64,000 bases of DNA from Bryum argenteum. Lineage: Eukaryota; Streptophyta; Bryopsida; Bryales; Bryaceae. The stretch is from positions 29,744,864 to 29,808,863 of the forward strand of contig CM073322.1 of assembly GCA_037043015.1 (NCBI GenBank), read 5' to 3'. The first letter of the stretch is position 1. Each line of letters begins with the position of its first letter. The notes below the pieces were generated by a model. The model was not told the DNA's origin. It ran no database searches and saw only the letters and a list, made by a program, of their open reading frames with translations. A program made the translations under genes and the position numbers. Positions 47,482 through 59,980 of the stretch are shown here, piece by piece.

Positions 47482-50400
47482 ATGGTCCACATAACTGAAA
47501 TGCGCATTGTCCTTCCACTGACAGGTATATCATTGTTGTAGCAAGGTTGTCTTTTTCTAACTACACTGGGGTCTCAAATTTCTCCTCATGTAAATGTTAC
47601 TTTTTGAGTAGGTCGAAAGGAAACTTCGCACGTACTCTGGGATCAACATAAGTACTACCCTTGATTGATTCTGTTGCTTTTGGCGCCGACTGAATTGTAA
47701 TTTTTACTACGCGGTCAAGTGAATTGATCCAGAAGTCGTTTAGGGTTTAAGTGCAGAGAGGCTCTGCCAGTTTGGGGTTTCGGTTTTTGCAGAAAGTAAC
47801 TTCGACTGCTTCGTGGTACAAGAGTCCGCTGTTCTAAGTCGCACTGTGTTGTCTGAAATTAGTGGAAGAATTCAAGAGGGGTCAACGTTTCGCCAACTTC
47901 AAGACCAATGAACAGAATACGTCAGAGGGTCAAGGAGGGCAGGTGTGTCTCGTCTATTTCATATCCATCAGATTGCTGCTCATGTTCTGATAAAATTTGA
48001 GCTCATAAGCGTAGAATATGTTTCCAGCTTCTCTCGACATTGCCGTGGGAGCACGAGACTTGGGGCGAAGGATTTTACACGCACAGCCTTTATCGTCTTG
48101 GAGACCGCTTGCCGGACTGGGTAATGCCGCAATTATGAAGCCTATTGTGACATGATATGAGTTTTACATAATTCCGTTGATGTGACAGTATGGTGGCGCG
48201 CTCTAATGATTTGGTGGCTGTGTGTCATTTTGCTGCATGTGAAATGTTACTATCGACCACTAATGTATGGAAAAAACCTTGCGGTTGCAGGTGACAAGGT
48301 TGGTGCCTTCAAATGCTTTAATCATTGATGAAAAGACATGGATGGCTTATCCGTACTTACGAACCACGATATCGATTCCATTTTTCAATAAGGTAAGTTC
48401 GATACCGAGATTATTTCTGCGTTGCAGTAAAGTTGATTGAAATGATCTTAAAATATTTCGAATATTAATTGTAAGTTTGCATCAGCTGAAAATAGAAATG
48501 CTCAGCATGCACGCGGATGATGATGGCTCAACGGAGAACATTCATAATCTTACCGAAGCTGAACTTGCAATCCGCAAAGTTGATATGATCGATATCGCAT
48601 TTGACGATGTAAGTCACCTCTCTTATCCTTTAAAGCCAAGGTTATTAGGAGGTGTGATTCTTATGAATCCTTTATTGAACTCAGCGCTAAAATTGGTAAC
48701 CACTTCACAGAGCCTTTTAATGTATGATACAGACGTTTCCTTGCATGCTAGTTATGAAAAACTTGACGCTTTGTCAGTGCTCCTATTTTTTAATACGAAC
48801 TAGAGTTTCAATGTAGGCATACAAGCAGAAGTCTCATATTTCGTGGCCAACATTCTCTTATCCAGTCTACTGTAATTTTTTCATCTTCATAGTTGTAGGT
48901 TTGAAAGTGTGCTGGTTTTGGAGGGGCATATGAAACAACGTAATTATCCCCGGTAATAGAAGGCTACAGACGAAGGAGGTACTTGTGATATGTATAAGAA
49001 CTCTCACAAACATATCTCACGCAGGTCCCAAAACGAGACTATCGATCAGAATTGGATCCAAAGCTGTATATCTCGAAGAAAACTGGGTAAGGAAATTCAT
49101 GATACTCTTGGCAACTCAACATGATTACACTCCGTTGAGGACATCCTATCTCTTCAGGACATTGGGACGACTGAGTTATTTTATGGTCAGATTTCTTAAT
49201 CAAGCTGACTGTTGGGTTGAAACAGGCGAGGACCTTTGAAGAAGGGCTGGCGCGGTAAGACTGAACCGACGATGTGTGCATACAAATTGGTCAAAGTTGA
49301 AGCCAAGTAGGTAACAGCTTCTGTCCACCCCTTGGTTTACAAGGATGTGGTCAGCGGCAAATCCCTCTTTATTAACTTTTGTAGACTTGTCAATTATGCA
49401 TCTACATACAGAAATGCGGTTTCTGTCTATAGAATCTATTACTTCAACATTTGAGATGCGTTTTACCCAGCTCTATTAGGAGCCGTGATCGTATATTAGG
49501 GCCGATTTATGCTATAAATCTGTTCACTTCCACTACACAGTTTTTTCTAGACATATTTTCAGATTTTTGGGACCAGGCACCTTCTCCATAAACTCTTACT
49601 ACTAACCATTGTGAAAGTATTGATGTTATGAATCTGCCGTATTTGATTGACTGGAAACGTACGCACTCTGCAGTTATTGGGGTGTCCAGAACCGGGCCGA
49701 GAAACTGATGATGAATGGAATCCGTCAGGTACACTACGATCACTTCAACACTATTGCAGAAGAAGTTCTGACGTGCTTGGATAAGCCTTGTGGCCTTAGG
49801 CACTGCAGGAATCTTGCTGTTGCAACTATCCTGTTTCATATACTAATGCGCGCTTGCTCGTTGACTATCCAGATAGTGCTTCTCACCCATCGGAATGCAT
49901 TCTGTTGGCTGGATGAGTGGTTCGTTCTCACCTTTGAGGAGGTACTCTTTCATACCTTTTGAGCAAGCACATAGAGTATGAAATTTCAGGGGAATTGATA
50001 TTTCCATATGCTGTCGTAAGTGGACGCCTTCTTCTAGGCTTTACGTGCTTTTCTGGTATTTTTTCATAGTTGCTTGTTGTAGTGATCACAGCCAGCCTTT
50101 TGTGCAGATCTGTGCACGGGAAGTCCTGGGACGGCAGAAATTGAAGGCTACTGTGAAGCAACCACCTGTTATTGATCCTAGGACAGGGCAGGAAGTCATC
50201 ATCGAGCCCGAAGGGCGAATATCCCAAGACACTGATGACAGCCGAGATAACAGCCGAGATAGCAGCGACGATGATTCCACGGGCGATTCTAGTGACATTG
50301 AAGCTGAATACTTTGAGGCCGAGGTGAGGCTTAGACTCACTAGTGCAGGGTGCGTTTTGTATGGTCTGATGTAATATTCAAGTTTCCATGGTTTTTTGAG

Positions 50401-53400
50401 TCCATAAGCTGAATCTTTAGGACTGATCAGGGTCCAACTGCAGCTCTTTCGTGAGCTTAGTATCAAGTGGTAATATTGCAAATTTTCATCCTTGATGCGC
50501 TCTTGAGTTTGTTAGATTTGCAGTACGCACTTTTTTTTGGAACGCCATGACCTGTTTTGCATGCGCTGAAAGCTTATACTTTCGATGTTATGGCTAATGC
50601 AGATGGAGTTGGGCAACCAAAACGTAGAGCAGTTCGGAGCCAGGCATTTAGCAGGTGCGCAACATTCTACTAGTGCAAATACATCATGGAATGCTTGTTT
50701 AGGGCAGATTTATACGGTGAGTGAAGGCCAAAATGAGAGCGTCGGCCATTGGAATCAAGCTTCCTCATTGGTATCCAACCGCAATTGAATAAGGATCAAT
50801 CTTGAATAATGTTTTCCATCTTACATCATTTGAGTAATTTACTTGTTTGAATAAGCCCTTACGGGACCCCAAAATGGAGAGCCAAGTTCACCATCTTGGG
50901 GCTATGTCAGGCCGTCAATGGCACCTCCATCAATGGGGATGAGGGACCCTTAGGGGCCAAGAATGGGCTCTGACGGCCTTCCAAATCCCATGGCCCTCAT
51001 CATATGTGCCAACTCAGCCTTAACTTCGTGGGAGTCATAACTTAGTGAATACTGGTTGTGAATGAAATACAGTATTTCGAAATTTGATGTCGGGCCATCT
51101 TAGCTCCTATATGCTACTCAAGGACTCTGTACCTCCCAGGAGTTCATCATTGCAAATTGTAAGGATAGTTATGTGCATGCTGTTTATATTTAAGTTCAGT
51201 ACTGACATTTATGTTTTGCTGAAGCAGGGACCGATGCAGTGATTACTCAGCCTTTAGATGTTCCTGACAGGTACAGTGCAGCTGATTTTCACAGCTCTTA
51301 TACTGTAGAATTATACGGAGGCAAGGTTGATGGCGTCCAATGTATCTTCTCCTAGCATGCACTGTTGAGTTCTCCTAGCAAGCAGAATGAATGCCTCTGT
51401 TAAGTGGACTGCCATTGCTTCTGCTTACACATGTTGGTCAGTTTGGAAATCTTTGAGTAAAGGAATCAAACTGCATATTGAGAAACCCTATCTGCATATT
51501 GACTCTGGAATGGTATGGGTAGATGTGCAGTATGTGCTACACGAGACATCTCAACCTCTCCGCCAGCTCTATTCTGCACAACTTGCGAGGAATACTTCTG
51601 CCAGCGTTGTTTTTCTGAGGTAAAAATTCTGCAGATATCTTATGGGCGTGAGGGCTCGAAATTAATTTCTTTCATTCCTCATATGCAAGACGGTCGCTGG
51701 TCATCTGTCAAGGTCTTTATTACGAACAGGACAGTCTCAGTCTGAACCAGCACTTGGACAAGCTAATGGAATTTGTGTCGTCGGAAGCTTGTTTCATTCT
51801 GTTATCGCCATGTCTTTAATTCTCTGGAGTGAACCTACCATCTCATGAACCCTAGCTGAGTTGAATGTTGCCAACTGTAGTGCCCAATGTTAGACAATTT
51901 CTCTCGTAAACCCTGTCAGGTTTCCTGAAATGCGTTGGACGACTTGGTTTCCTGAAATGCGTTGGACGACTTGGTTTCCTGAAATGCGTTGGACGACTTG
52001 GTTTCCTGAAATGCGTTGGACGACTTGGTTAAATTGCTTTTGTATATGTGTGCAGTTATTTGGGTTGTGGCTTTGGATAGGATCTTAAAGTTTTTCAGGT
52101 GTTGGATGAATAAGGAAAATCGCTGTCAAGGAGAAGAGAAGTGATCTATGCAAATACTCAGCATATGTGATGGTTTTTGGTATTTTGCAGTTCCATGTCA
52201 CCACGCGACTCAAGGCACATACAACACAACGCCTTTTGAACAGCTTCACATCGTTGGACTCCAGAGATATTGCACGAGCGCGTCCAAAGAAAGATGCTGG
52301 TCTTCCTCCTCTTTCTCAGAAGTCAATCAGCGACATTGCTCAAGTCAATCCTATCCTCGTCAACGGGCATGACTCAAATAATAGACAGGTTGGGTGCAGT
52401 AATTATTGTTGCTCATCTCAGTCTCCGCCTGAAGACCTTATTGTTGTACTGATATCATTGAAATTTTATTTTGAACATGAAGGATGAGAGGGTGCCGAAC
52501 ACTGGGACCCCAGCCAAAGAGTTGGGCACGCAGGAGCACACGTGGATTGGTCGGACAACATCGAAGTTGCGGTCCACTAAAAGTGGCTTTGGTGTGCTCA
52601 ACGGCCTACAGTCCACCGATGACTTGTTACCTCAGGTCGGTGATGAATGTCTCGAGCACTGTGCTTATCTAAAATGATGATAATTGCTCTCTAACATTAT
52701 CAAGTTCATCAAATTCTCTTTAACATTATGTTCCATCTCCGTTGAAATTCTGAACTGAACGAGCAAGCCGCACCTCTTTTACTGATGCCTATCACAAGCT
52801 TTTGTAACTATAACCGTCTAAATAAGTGAGACTTTTGCTCTCACTTGAAATTACTGACGGAAACGCTGTTACTCAGGATGTCTCACACTCTGGGGTCATC
52901 GCTCCAGACCCGGACATTAGTAGTTTTAGTCACCGCCCAAATGAACTGTCTGAAGAGCTCGTGCGAACTGTAGCCTTACTTCATCAACGAGCAGCGGAGT
53001 CACATTCAGCTACTGGATTGTTCCGGACGAGTTCTGGAATCAGCTCTTCAAAACGAAGACTTGGTCGGCGTTCCTCTCATGTAAGTTGTGCCATTTACAC
53101 TAATATTGAATTTGTCAAGTTCTTGTCTACAATGGGAAAAGCTTCTTAAAGCCGAATCTCATGTACCGTAGGAGGTGTTTTGCGGGTCAACTGATTCTAA
53201 GACGCACTTTTATCGTTCAAATAGTGGTATCTATTGTCTTCTTTTTACTGGTAAACCTTCCTTGAAGCTCTCCTACGTTTTTGAAAGTGGCCACTTGGGG
53301 CAGTAAGGGTCGAGTACATCTTCTTGATCGGAGAATGTTCGTGGAAAGAGGTTTGACTGGAGCTGTTTTGAAAACGATGATACAGGAACTTTCGGTGACA

Positions 53401-55049
53401 GATACAGTGGCGGAGCAGTCAATAATGGATCCATACAATGTGAAGGAAATTTACCCTTCTTGGGATATCGGAGTTTACGTTGACAGCTTGGAAGTGAACG
53501 TGCTTCCTATAGAATCTGCCATCAAAGCCTGCACTGCTCTTTACCGGCGATTGCAGTAAGGCTTTTCACAATTTGTGTCAAATCTTTAAGTCGGAAACCA
53601 CTTCTTATTCACTAATATGTGGGCGAACTCTGACTAATCCGTCTTCATTGGGTGAATCAGAGGCCTTCTTGAACTCCTGAAGCATGTGGAGCCAAAAGAT
53701 ATGAACCACAAACAACGGTTGCCATTCTGGATCAACATCTACAACACAATCATGCTTCATGTAAGTTCATGTTACAGTTTGCAGTTCTAGTACATTTTCC
53801 TTCGTTTAGATACCACAGACTTGATACTGAGGTTGCTGTATCTTGAAAAATCGTATGCGTGTGTATCCGTTATGCGGAAGTTGCATTCCAATAGAAGTCG
53901 TATCATCCATGTTTTGATTGTTAAACTTTTGTTGAGTCCGCCATTCTTTTCCGCTAGGTAGAATTTTTTGTAACTGGATTACTGTGTATGCGTTCTACAG
54001 GCGACTCTGATGTATGGAGTGCCCAAGAATCATTACAAGAGGGTCAATCTGATGAATAAGGTGAGTTTTACCTCTTGTCATTTGGCATCGTTGTCTCAAT
54101 ACTTAAGGTATTTTTCCGTGCGTGATCCCTGAAACTCATTTTCGGCAGGTAACGTATATTGTGGGTGGACATCAATATAGTCCGTTGATGATTGAGCACG
54201 CAATCTTGCGATCCAACTCTTACCGACCTGCATTGGTAATGTCTACCATCCTCTCTTTAACGAGCTTGCTTCTCGTTTTTTGTGGTTAAATATGCGGAAA
54301 ACTAACGTATGTACCCCTTGAAAGTAATACCTTAATTTTGAAACTCGTCCCATATTTATGAATGTGATGCTTATGTGCTGTATATCAGGCTACCATATGC
54401 AGCCAATATCCTCTCTCATATGTTCAACATAAAGACATGAATCTGACTTCTCATTGCTATTGTGACGGTGGTACGTTCTGCCAGGCAAGCCTATTGCCCA
54501 TTCCGAAATTGAAGAAGACTGATGAGGTTGCTGGATCATCCCTTGATAACCCGGAGCCGCTTGTCAGTTTCGCCCTTTGTTGTGGAAGCAGGTCAAGTCC
54601 AGTGGTAAGTCCATCGCAACCATTATGATCATTAAAAAAAGAACATGGTCAATCTATCAAAGTTTCGGCCCTATTAGTGACTCCTGAAAACTGACCATTT
54701 CGTGTAACATCTTCAGTTGCGAGTATACACAGCCATGAACGTGGAAACTGAATTAGAACAAGCGTGTCGAGACTATCTGATGGCAGCAGTGGGTGTGAAC
54801 AAGAAGAAATCCATCATGATACCAAAGATCCTGCACTGGTATGCACGCGACTTCTCCCACGATGCTGAGTCCTTAATCCACTGGATTGCTGCCAAGCTGC
54901 CAGCAGACAAGCAAGCCGCGTTTGATGAATGCACCAAGCAGGGACGTCAGAAGTCGTCGTCGTCGGCCAAAACCACCATCCGACACCGTATGTCCGTTCA
55001 GCCCTACGACTGGAGCTTCCGTTATCTCTACGATCCAATGCTCTCCTGA
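47482..55049 (+). CDS. PITP-B-box-DUF547 fusion protein, 22 exons
   Basis: Exons: 47482-47524, 47863-47942, 48028-48120, 48291-48392, 48486-48608, 49025-49086, 49226-49306, 49674-49728, 49873-49941, 50108-50323, 50603-50654, 51228-51270, 51523-51619, 52191-52388, 52483-52635, 52877-53080, 53308-53555, 53661-53760, 54001-54060, 54149-54235, 54485-54604 and 54717-55049. They join in one frame (872 residues). All junctions are GT-AG; the exon 17 acceptor is the weak AAG. Residues 1-250 form a START-like PITP domain: MVHITEMRIVLPLTVEEF start, TWMAYPYLRT, KTGRGPLKKGW, MCAYKLV, YWGVQNRAEK, FCWLDEWF. Residues 250-339 are an acidic linker. Residues 341-382 form a B-box-like zinc finger (C341, C344, C358, C361, C366, C369, H374, H382). 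LSEELVR is at 513-519 and DUF547 at about 625-830 (FWINIYN, GGHQYSPLMIEH, VSFALCCGS). PITPs move phosphatidylinositol and phosphatidylcholine between membranes; the DUF547 function is unknown. The joint role is inference. Confidence 0.88.
51921..52028. repeat. 27-bp tandem repeat, four units, inside intron 13
   Basis: Units start at 51921, 51948, 51975 and 52002 and are identical (core CCTGAAATGCGTTGGACGAC). It lies between the two exons that together encode the zinc finger. Confidence 0.95.
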
Positions 55050-55957
55050 ACGATAGTGTAGATACACACCAGCCCCAACCACTCAGCGACCCATTCATCC
55101 ATTTATCCATTCACCATTCACTCAATAAGGTATGCCGGGTTATTGTAAATATCACTCCCCATGTAGTTAGTTTCCTTCTACATAAGTTTTCTGCCATTGT
55201 AATAGTTACTAGGTATTCCAATTCCAATTCAAAAGTCAAGGTACAAGCTTGTGTTCCTTGTCTTGCGGCTTTCAGACGAACTCCACATCTTGATGGAGCT
55301 TGTCCTAATCCCCACGATTGAATGATATTATTGCTCTTGTATCTGAATGAGTTTTATCATGATGGTGATTGTGTATTGTATTTATAGAAAGTGAGAAGCG
55401 GAAACTCGAGCAGGGATTTCAAAAAGAAAGTGAGAAGCGGATGGATATACTTTGCAGGGCTAAAATTAGGCGGACACGAGTCAGAAGGAAGGAGGGGCTG
55501 GAGGTAGCTGTAATGAAGAGAGAGAGTAGCATCAGGAAGGGATCTAAGGCGAGATGCCGAAACAGATGCTGGGGCTTGGAGGGTGGCAGGCACGGAATGG
55601 CGGAAAGTGGATGAGGTGATGTTGCTGGGGAGGCGACACACCATCACGGTATAAAAGAATGTCATGAAAGAGTTCGTTACCTTGTTCTTTAAACTGAATA
55701 GTGTCGTCAATTAAAGTAATAATAACAAGTTGCTTGTTGCTCCCCTCCTTTTCCAATCCTGTGGGCGCTCGATGCATCTCCACCGTCCGTGTGCCCATCA
55801 TTCTTTCCCTTTGCTCCTTCCCCAACTGCTCCACTTCCATTGCAACACTATGGAGTCATCCTCGTATCCTACACTAAATAGTGAATTTCAGTTGCCCCAC
55901 GCTTATTCCGTTCCTACACAACTCGCACTATGACTGCTGTGGTAACTTCTAAGAATA
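55050..55957 (+). other. 3' flank and probable 3' UTR of the PITP-DUF547 gene
   Basis: No further gene is supported. The frames at 55357-55933 are without family features. Confidence 0.4.
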
Positions 55958-56057
55958 CTCCTTCTACCCCATTACAATGGTTAATGAGTAACTCCCGGAT
56001 CTATCTGAAGAGGTAGATCTCAGAGAACCTACTGGACCATTTTAATGGGATGGAGGC
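55958..56057. mobile_element. Stowaway-like MITE, diverged
   Basis: The left end TA|CTCCTTCTACCCCATTAC and the right end, inverted, CTCCATCCCATTAAAATGG form a hairpin. It shares internal CTACCTC and AGAGAACCTACTG words with 59879-59980. Confidence 0.55.
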
Positions 56058-56128
56058 ACTATATTGATATACATTTTAGCAAAGGTGATGGTGTAGAATG
56101 CGATTTTGGAATTTTTGATATAAATTTA

Positions 56129-56296
56129 CAGTGGTACCTCGATAAGATCAAACTCATTAAGATCAACGTCTAGTTAAGAACGTTGTCCGTGTCCCTTTAT
56201 TATGCAAAGAGGCATTGTTTTGTTATGGTCAACGCTTGGATAAGATCAACCGGTTTTTGTATATCCAAAAACGTTTATCTAATCCAAGCACCACTG
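56129..56296. mobile_element. pogo/Tigger-like MITE
   Basis: Ends are CAGTGGTACCTCGATAAGAT and, inverted, CAGTGGTGCTTGGATTAGAT, with TA at both edges (56127-56128 and 56297-56298). CAG termini and a TA target are the pogo pattern. 168 bp, non-coding. Confidence 0.72.
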
Positions 56297-58574
56297 TAAC
56301 TGTTAATACTGGTTATTGACTATTCTTGTGTAGAGTATGAAATGTATCACAAGATGTAAATTCTCTGCCGATAACCTCAATTTGTCAATAATGGCAATTT
56401 TTGCAGTGTCTAAAGATTTGTGCAAGGGATTGCTTCACATAGTGAACTTTCAAATGGCATATTTTTTGAGAAGATTTGGCACAAATCTCTGAGTAAAACT
56501 GACACAGTGAGTTATTACAAATTGCGAAGTTGTAATGGTTAGAGATAGTGATCAATACTTTTTGACATATATTCTTTACAAAAGACATTGGTTAGCCTCT
56601 GACTTACACTAAACTTAGATCGTATGAAGTTGAAATCTTTTGGAGTGTGTAGAATATTTAAATTCTTCCAGAAGATCATTACTCGCTTCAAGATCCCTAG
56701 TACTATAAGGAGATAATCACGGGCAAAGTTTGAAAACACTATTCGAAATCTTCCAAAAGTGCCCAATTTGCGATATATGCTCAATTATTCTCAAAATCAG
56801 CCCGAAATCAATTAAATTGTATAAACTTCAAAACTTCCCCAAAGTTTGAAAATCTACTTTTGTCCAATATTTGTTTATTTTACTTGTAAAGGAGGTTGTA
56901 AGGCATGATCTTAAGGTTAGGATTTATAGGTCGTGTGAGGGTTAATATTCCATACATATATTCTTAACTCATATAGAGACAAGAATTTGAAGAGCCTCCA
57001 ATCAAATTTATCACCAGAAATGGGTTTTTTGGCCCTCAAAACATTGCTCACCCTCTTTACAACAAGGGAAAAAAAAAAAAAAAAAAAAAAAAAAAACTTT
57101 TTTTTCTACTTAAAACATTAATATCTCTCAAATGGTAAGTATTTTAAGCTAATATTTTATATACATATACATGTAGAAGTTAGGTAATACATTATAAAAA
57201 AATAAATCTCACCCTTCATTCAAAAAGGACAGTTTTGAGGGTTAGCCATGCAAATAGTGCCTTGAAACTTTTGGGATTAAGTATTTTTTCCTTAAAAGAA
57301 AAATGAAGCTTTACAAACCAATTATGTATTTTGACACAAGTATTGCGTAACTTTTGTTCATTGTATGTAAACCCCTAAAACTCCAAACATTTTTTGGAAC
57401 TCCATAACCAAGATCTACAATTTTCTACCACCTTGTGAAAATTGAGGTATGGTCAATAAATAAATATATATTTATATATATGTTTCATCGAAAATTTTCT
57501 ATACTCTCAACTGATGAGCTCATTTTGCTCCTATTTTTTCCCATGTAAATAATTAAGTTGAGAACGCTCATGCAAAATTTTGGAAACTCATTATGGTTTT
57601 TGACTCTTCAAGCAAAGGATTTTCCACAAGAATGTCTAAAAACAATGATTCACTAAAACATTATAACCTTCGTTGTATTTGGTTTAGGAAAAACTCAAAC
57701 GGTGAGTTGGTATCTCTATGAGTTTGTGATTATGAGTTCATGAGTTTGCAAAATTGTTTTGAAAAATTCCAAAATGACCAAATTCATGGAGCAATGGAAA
57801 CCATCAAAGTACAATAAAATTTGCAATAGATCTCCAATTTACATTTTGATATTACAATGGATTTTCACAATTAACACTCACCCACTTTACACCATTAATT
57901 GAGCTCTCACAAAAATTAATCTTACAATATGATATATAACTATGCACACAATTTAATTACTTTGATCACTATAGACCACTCCTAACCTTCCCTCTACAAG
58001 ACCTCTAGACTAAATTCTTCAATTGCCATTTTTTTTATTTCTCATGAAAACTATAGTTAACCCTCAACCACTATTATGTGAACTTCATTCTTCTTATTCT
58101 ATTGAATTTTATCCCTAAACCCTGAAACCGCCTTCAAGAGGTTGTGAGGATGTCGAGCAATATACTACTCTTGTACTTGCATTGTATGTAGGCATTGTCA
58201 CAACGTTTATTCGTTTTAGGAGTAGTGTAGAGTTCATGTCTATAGGCTCAGAGGTGCAAAGTTTAAAGCTTTGATGCTATAAAAAAAGACCATAATTTTA
58301 TCTCTAATAGATGATACACATTCAAGTAGTTTTTTCTAGCTATGAACTATAATTTGTGTGGTTTCTATCTAATAAAGTCGTCTATAACATTGCATCTATC
58401 TATATAATTTCTACTTAATATTTGTCTATAGGGAACTTGGCATCACTTAAGGATTACAAATAGTATCACAAAATCACCACCAATCTTCACGATTTCTATT
58501 TCGGCACCAAAGAATAATAAAGTACAATGCTATGTTGCCAGTTTAGAGTACCAAATTTTCTTGTCTTCACAATA
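56297..58574. repeat. AT-rich region with a family E repeat copy
   Basis: About 56600-57230 follows 21360-22170 in the same orientation. An A30 run lies at about 57069-57096. The part from 57240 to 58570 shows no gene. Confidence 0.5.
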
Positions 58575-58587
58575 GTATCTTGTCTTA

Positions 58588-58944
58588 GATAGATAGAAAC
58601 TCCGGTCCCTTTCTAAGGGGCCGGCGTGAATGAAGTGTCCGTTCGTAATGCTAATATCCCGATGGCCACCGGACAAGGGGAAATTGGAACAATACTACTT
58701 CCCCCTCTCGAGGGTGGACACTATAACTATGCTAGTTTCTAGCCTAGTTACTAGTGCCTTGAAGATACTTGACATAGTATCCCCCCAAAGGACTTTGAGG
58801 TACCCATACAACAAGGTCCAAGGACCCCCCACAATAGTTGGGTGGACTATAGTGGTGAGCACCACGCCGGCATGGGGAATAGAACCCAAGACCTCCTCAT
58901 TGGGGGCCTAAGCCCTAACCACCAAGCCAAGGCTTGTGGTGCCT
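58588..58944 (-). mobile_element. SINE copy 3, full length with 13-bp target duplication
   Basis: The flanks are GTATCTTGTCTTA at 58575-58587 and again at 58945-58957. On the - strand the element starts at 58944 with a tRNA-like head. This has an A box (TGGCTTGGTGG) and a B box (GGTTCTATTCC) about 40 nt apart, the pol III promoter pattern. It ends with a TCTATC-type tail at 58588. It is about 357 bp with no coding capacity, and this is the cleanest copy. Confidence 0.85.
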
Positions 58945-58957
58945 GTATCTTGTCTTA

Positions 58958-59878
58958 CTTAGGTACTCTTACAACAACCACTTTCTCAAATGAACACTTG
59001 AGAGGCACTCAAATACCCTCACACATTACATCATGTAAATCCTCATAAAAGACAAATTAGGTTCTAAATTCCAAAATTTATAACTGCCTCAAATATCAAC
59101 TTCAATGAACGTATAGTAAGGTACTCAATAATGACTCAATTTTTGGCACATGGAAACTTCAACAAGGGTAACACTGCAAGCAATTTTCATGCATAGGGAA
59201 AGTAAGTCAAAAGATAAAGCTAGTGCAATCATCATTTTTGGATTCTCTTACAATTGGTTACGAAAGTTCAAAGTTGGACTCAAAGATATTTCTAAAAATG
59301 GTACTCTATAATGTTTGCTCTTAGTACAATCAGATTATTAGATTAGGAAGCTATATTATACCTCTAAGTAAAAATTCCTAGAGCTCAAATAGTGAACTTG
59401 CCTCATCTTAGAGCACTTTACCTTAGCTCGCTAATTACAGACAACACCGAACGCAACTATCCAAGGTGTGCCTTTACGAAGAAGGGCCACTCTTCAAGCA
59501 AAGAACACTATTCACCTTCAGGGCACGCTCAAAATCCACTACGATCCCCCTCCCCTGTCGTGCAAAGAAACTAGCTTGTCCGCAAGCTCTTTCTGAAGCT
59601 GTTTTTGACATGACGACAAAAGCGGTGGGAACGCATGCATTGCGAGTATGGGTGGGGTTGTCAAAAATATTGACAACCCACAATCCCAGAAAAGAGGTTG
59701 TTTTCAATGCCGACATTGAGAGCAAGAGTGCCCATGCACTTAGTCGTACCTCTCCAAGCGCTTTAATTCTCCTTCCCATCCCGAGGTGTCAAAGAAGTAT
59801 AGGTATAACTCGGCACGTTTCTGAAGCTTGGTGGATGACCAAAGACTTTTCTTTTCCATCAATGAGTTTTGAATAATA
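58958..59878. other. Intergenic with an unrecognised open frame
   Basis: Frames of 101-136 codons exist on both strands at 59466-59876, and I recognise no family in either. The sequence is GC-richer than its neighbours, so a decayed coding segment is possible but unsupported. Confidence 0.35.
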
Positions 59879-59980
59879 CTCCATCTGTCCCATTATAATT
59901 GTCCGATAGGTTCTCTCAAATCTACCTCATAAGGTAGATTTGAGAGAACCTACTGAACATTTATAATGGGACAGAGGGAG
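59879..59980. mobile_element. Stowaway-like MITE
   Basis: It starts TA|CTCCATCTGTCCCATTA and ends TAATGGGACAGAGGGAG|TA, and the whole 102 bp folds as a hairpin. TA target and CTCC(A/C)TC(T/C)GTCCCA ends are the Stowaway (Tc1/mariner) pattern. Confidence 0.88.

Noticed and set aside
47482..55049. Reading the PITP part and the DUF547 part as two separate genes
   Set aside because: No stop, start or polyadenylation pattern separates them and every exon joins in phase. Transcript data could still overturn this.
58860..58944. A tRNA gene on the - strand
   Set aside because: A-box and B-box motifs are present, but it is the head of a SINE with a long unrelated body; the cloverleaf was not supported.
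59466..59876. A protein-coding gene or organelle-derived fragment
   Set aside because: I recognise no family on either strand and the frames are short.
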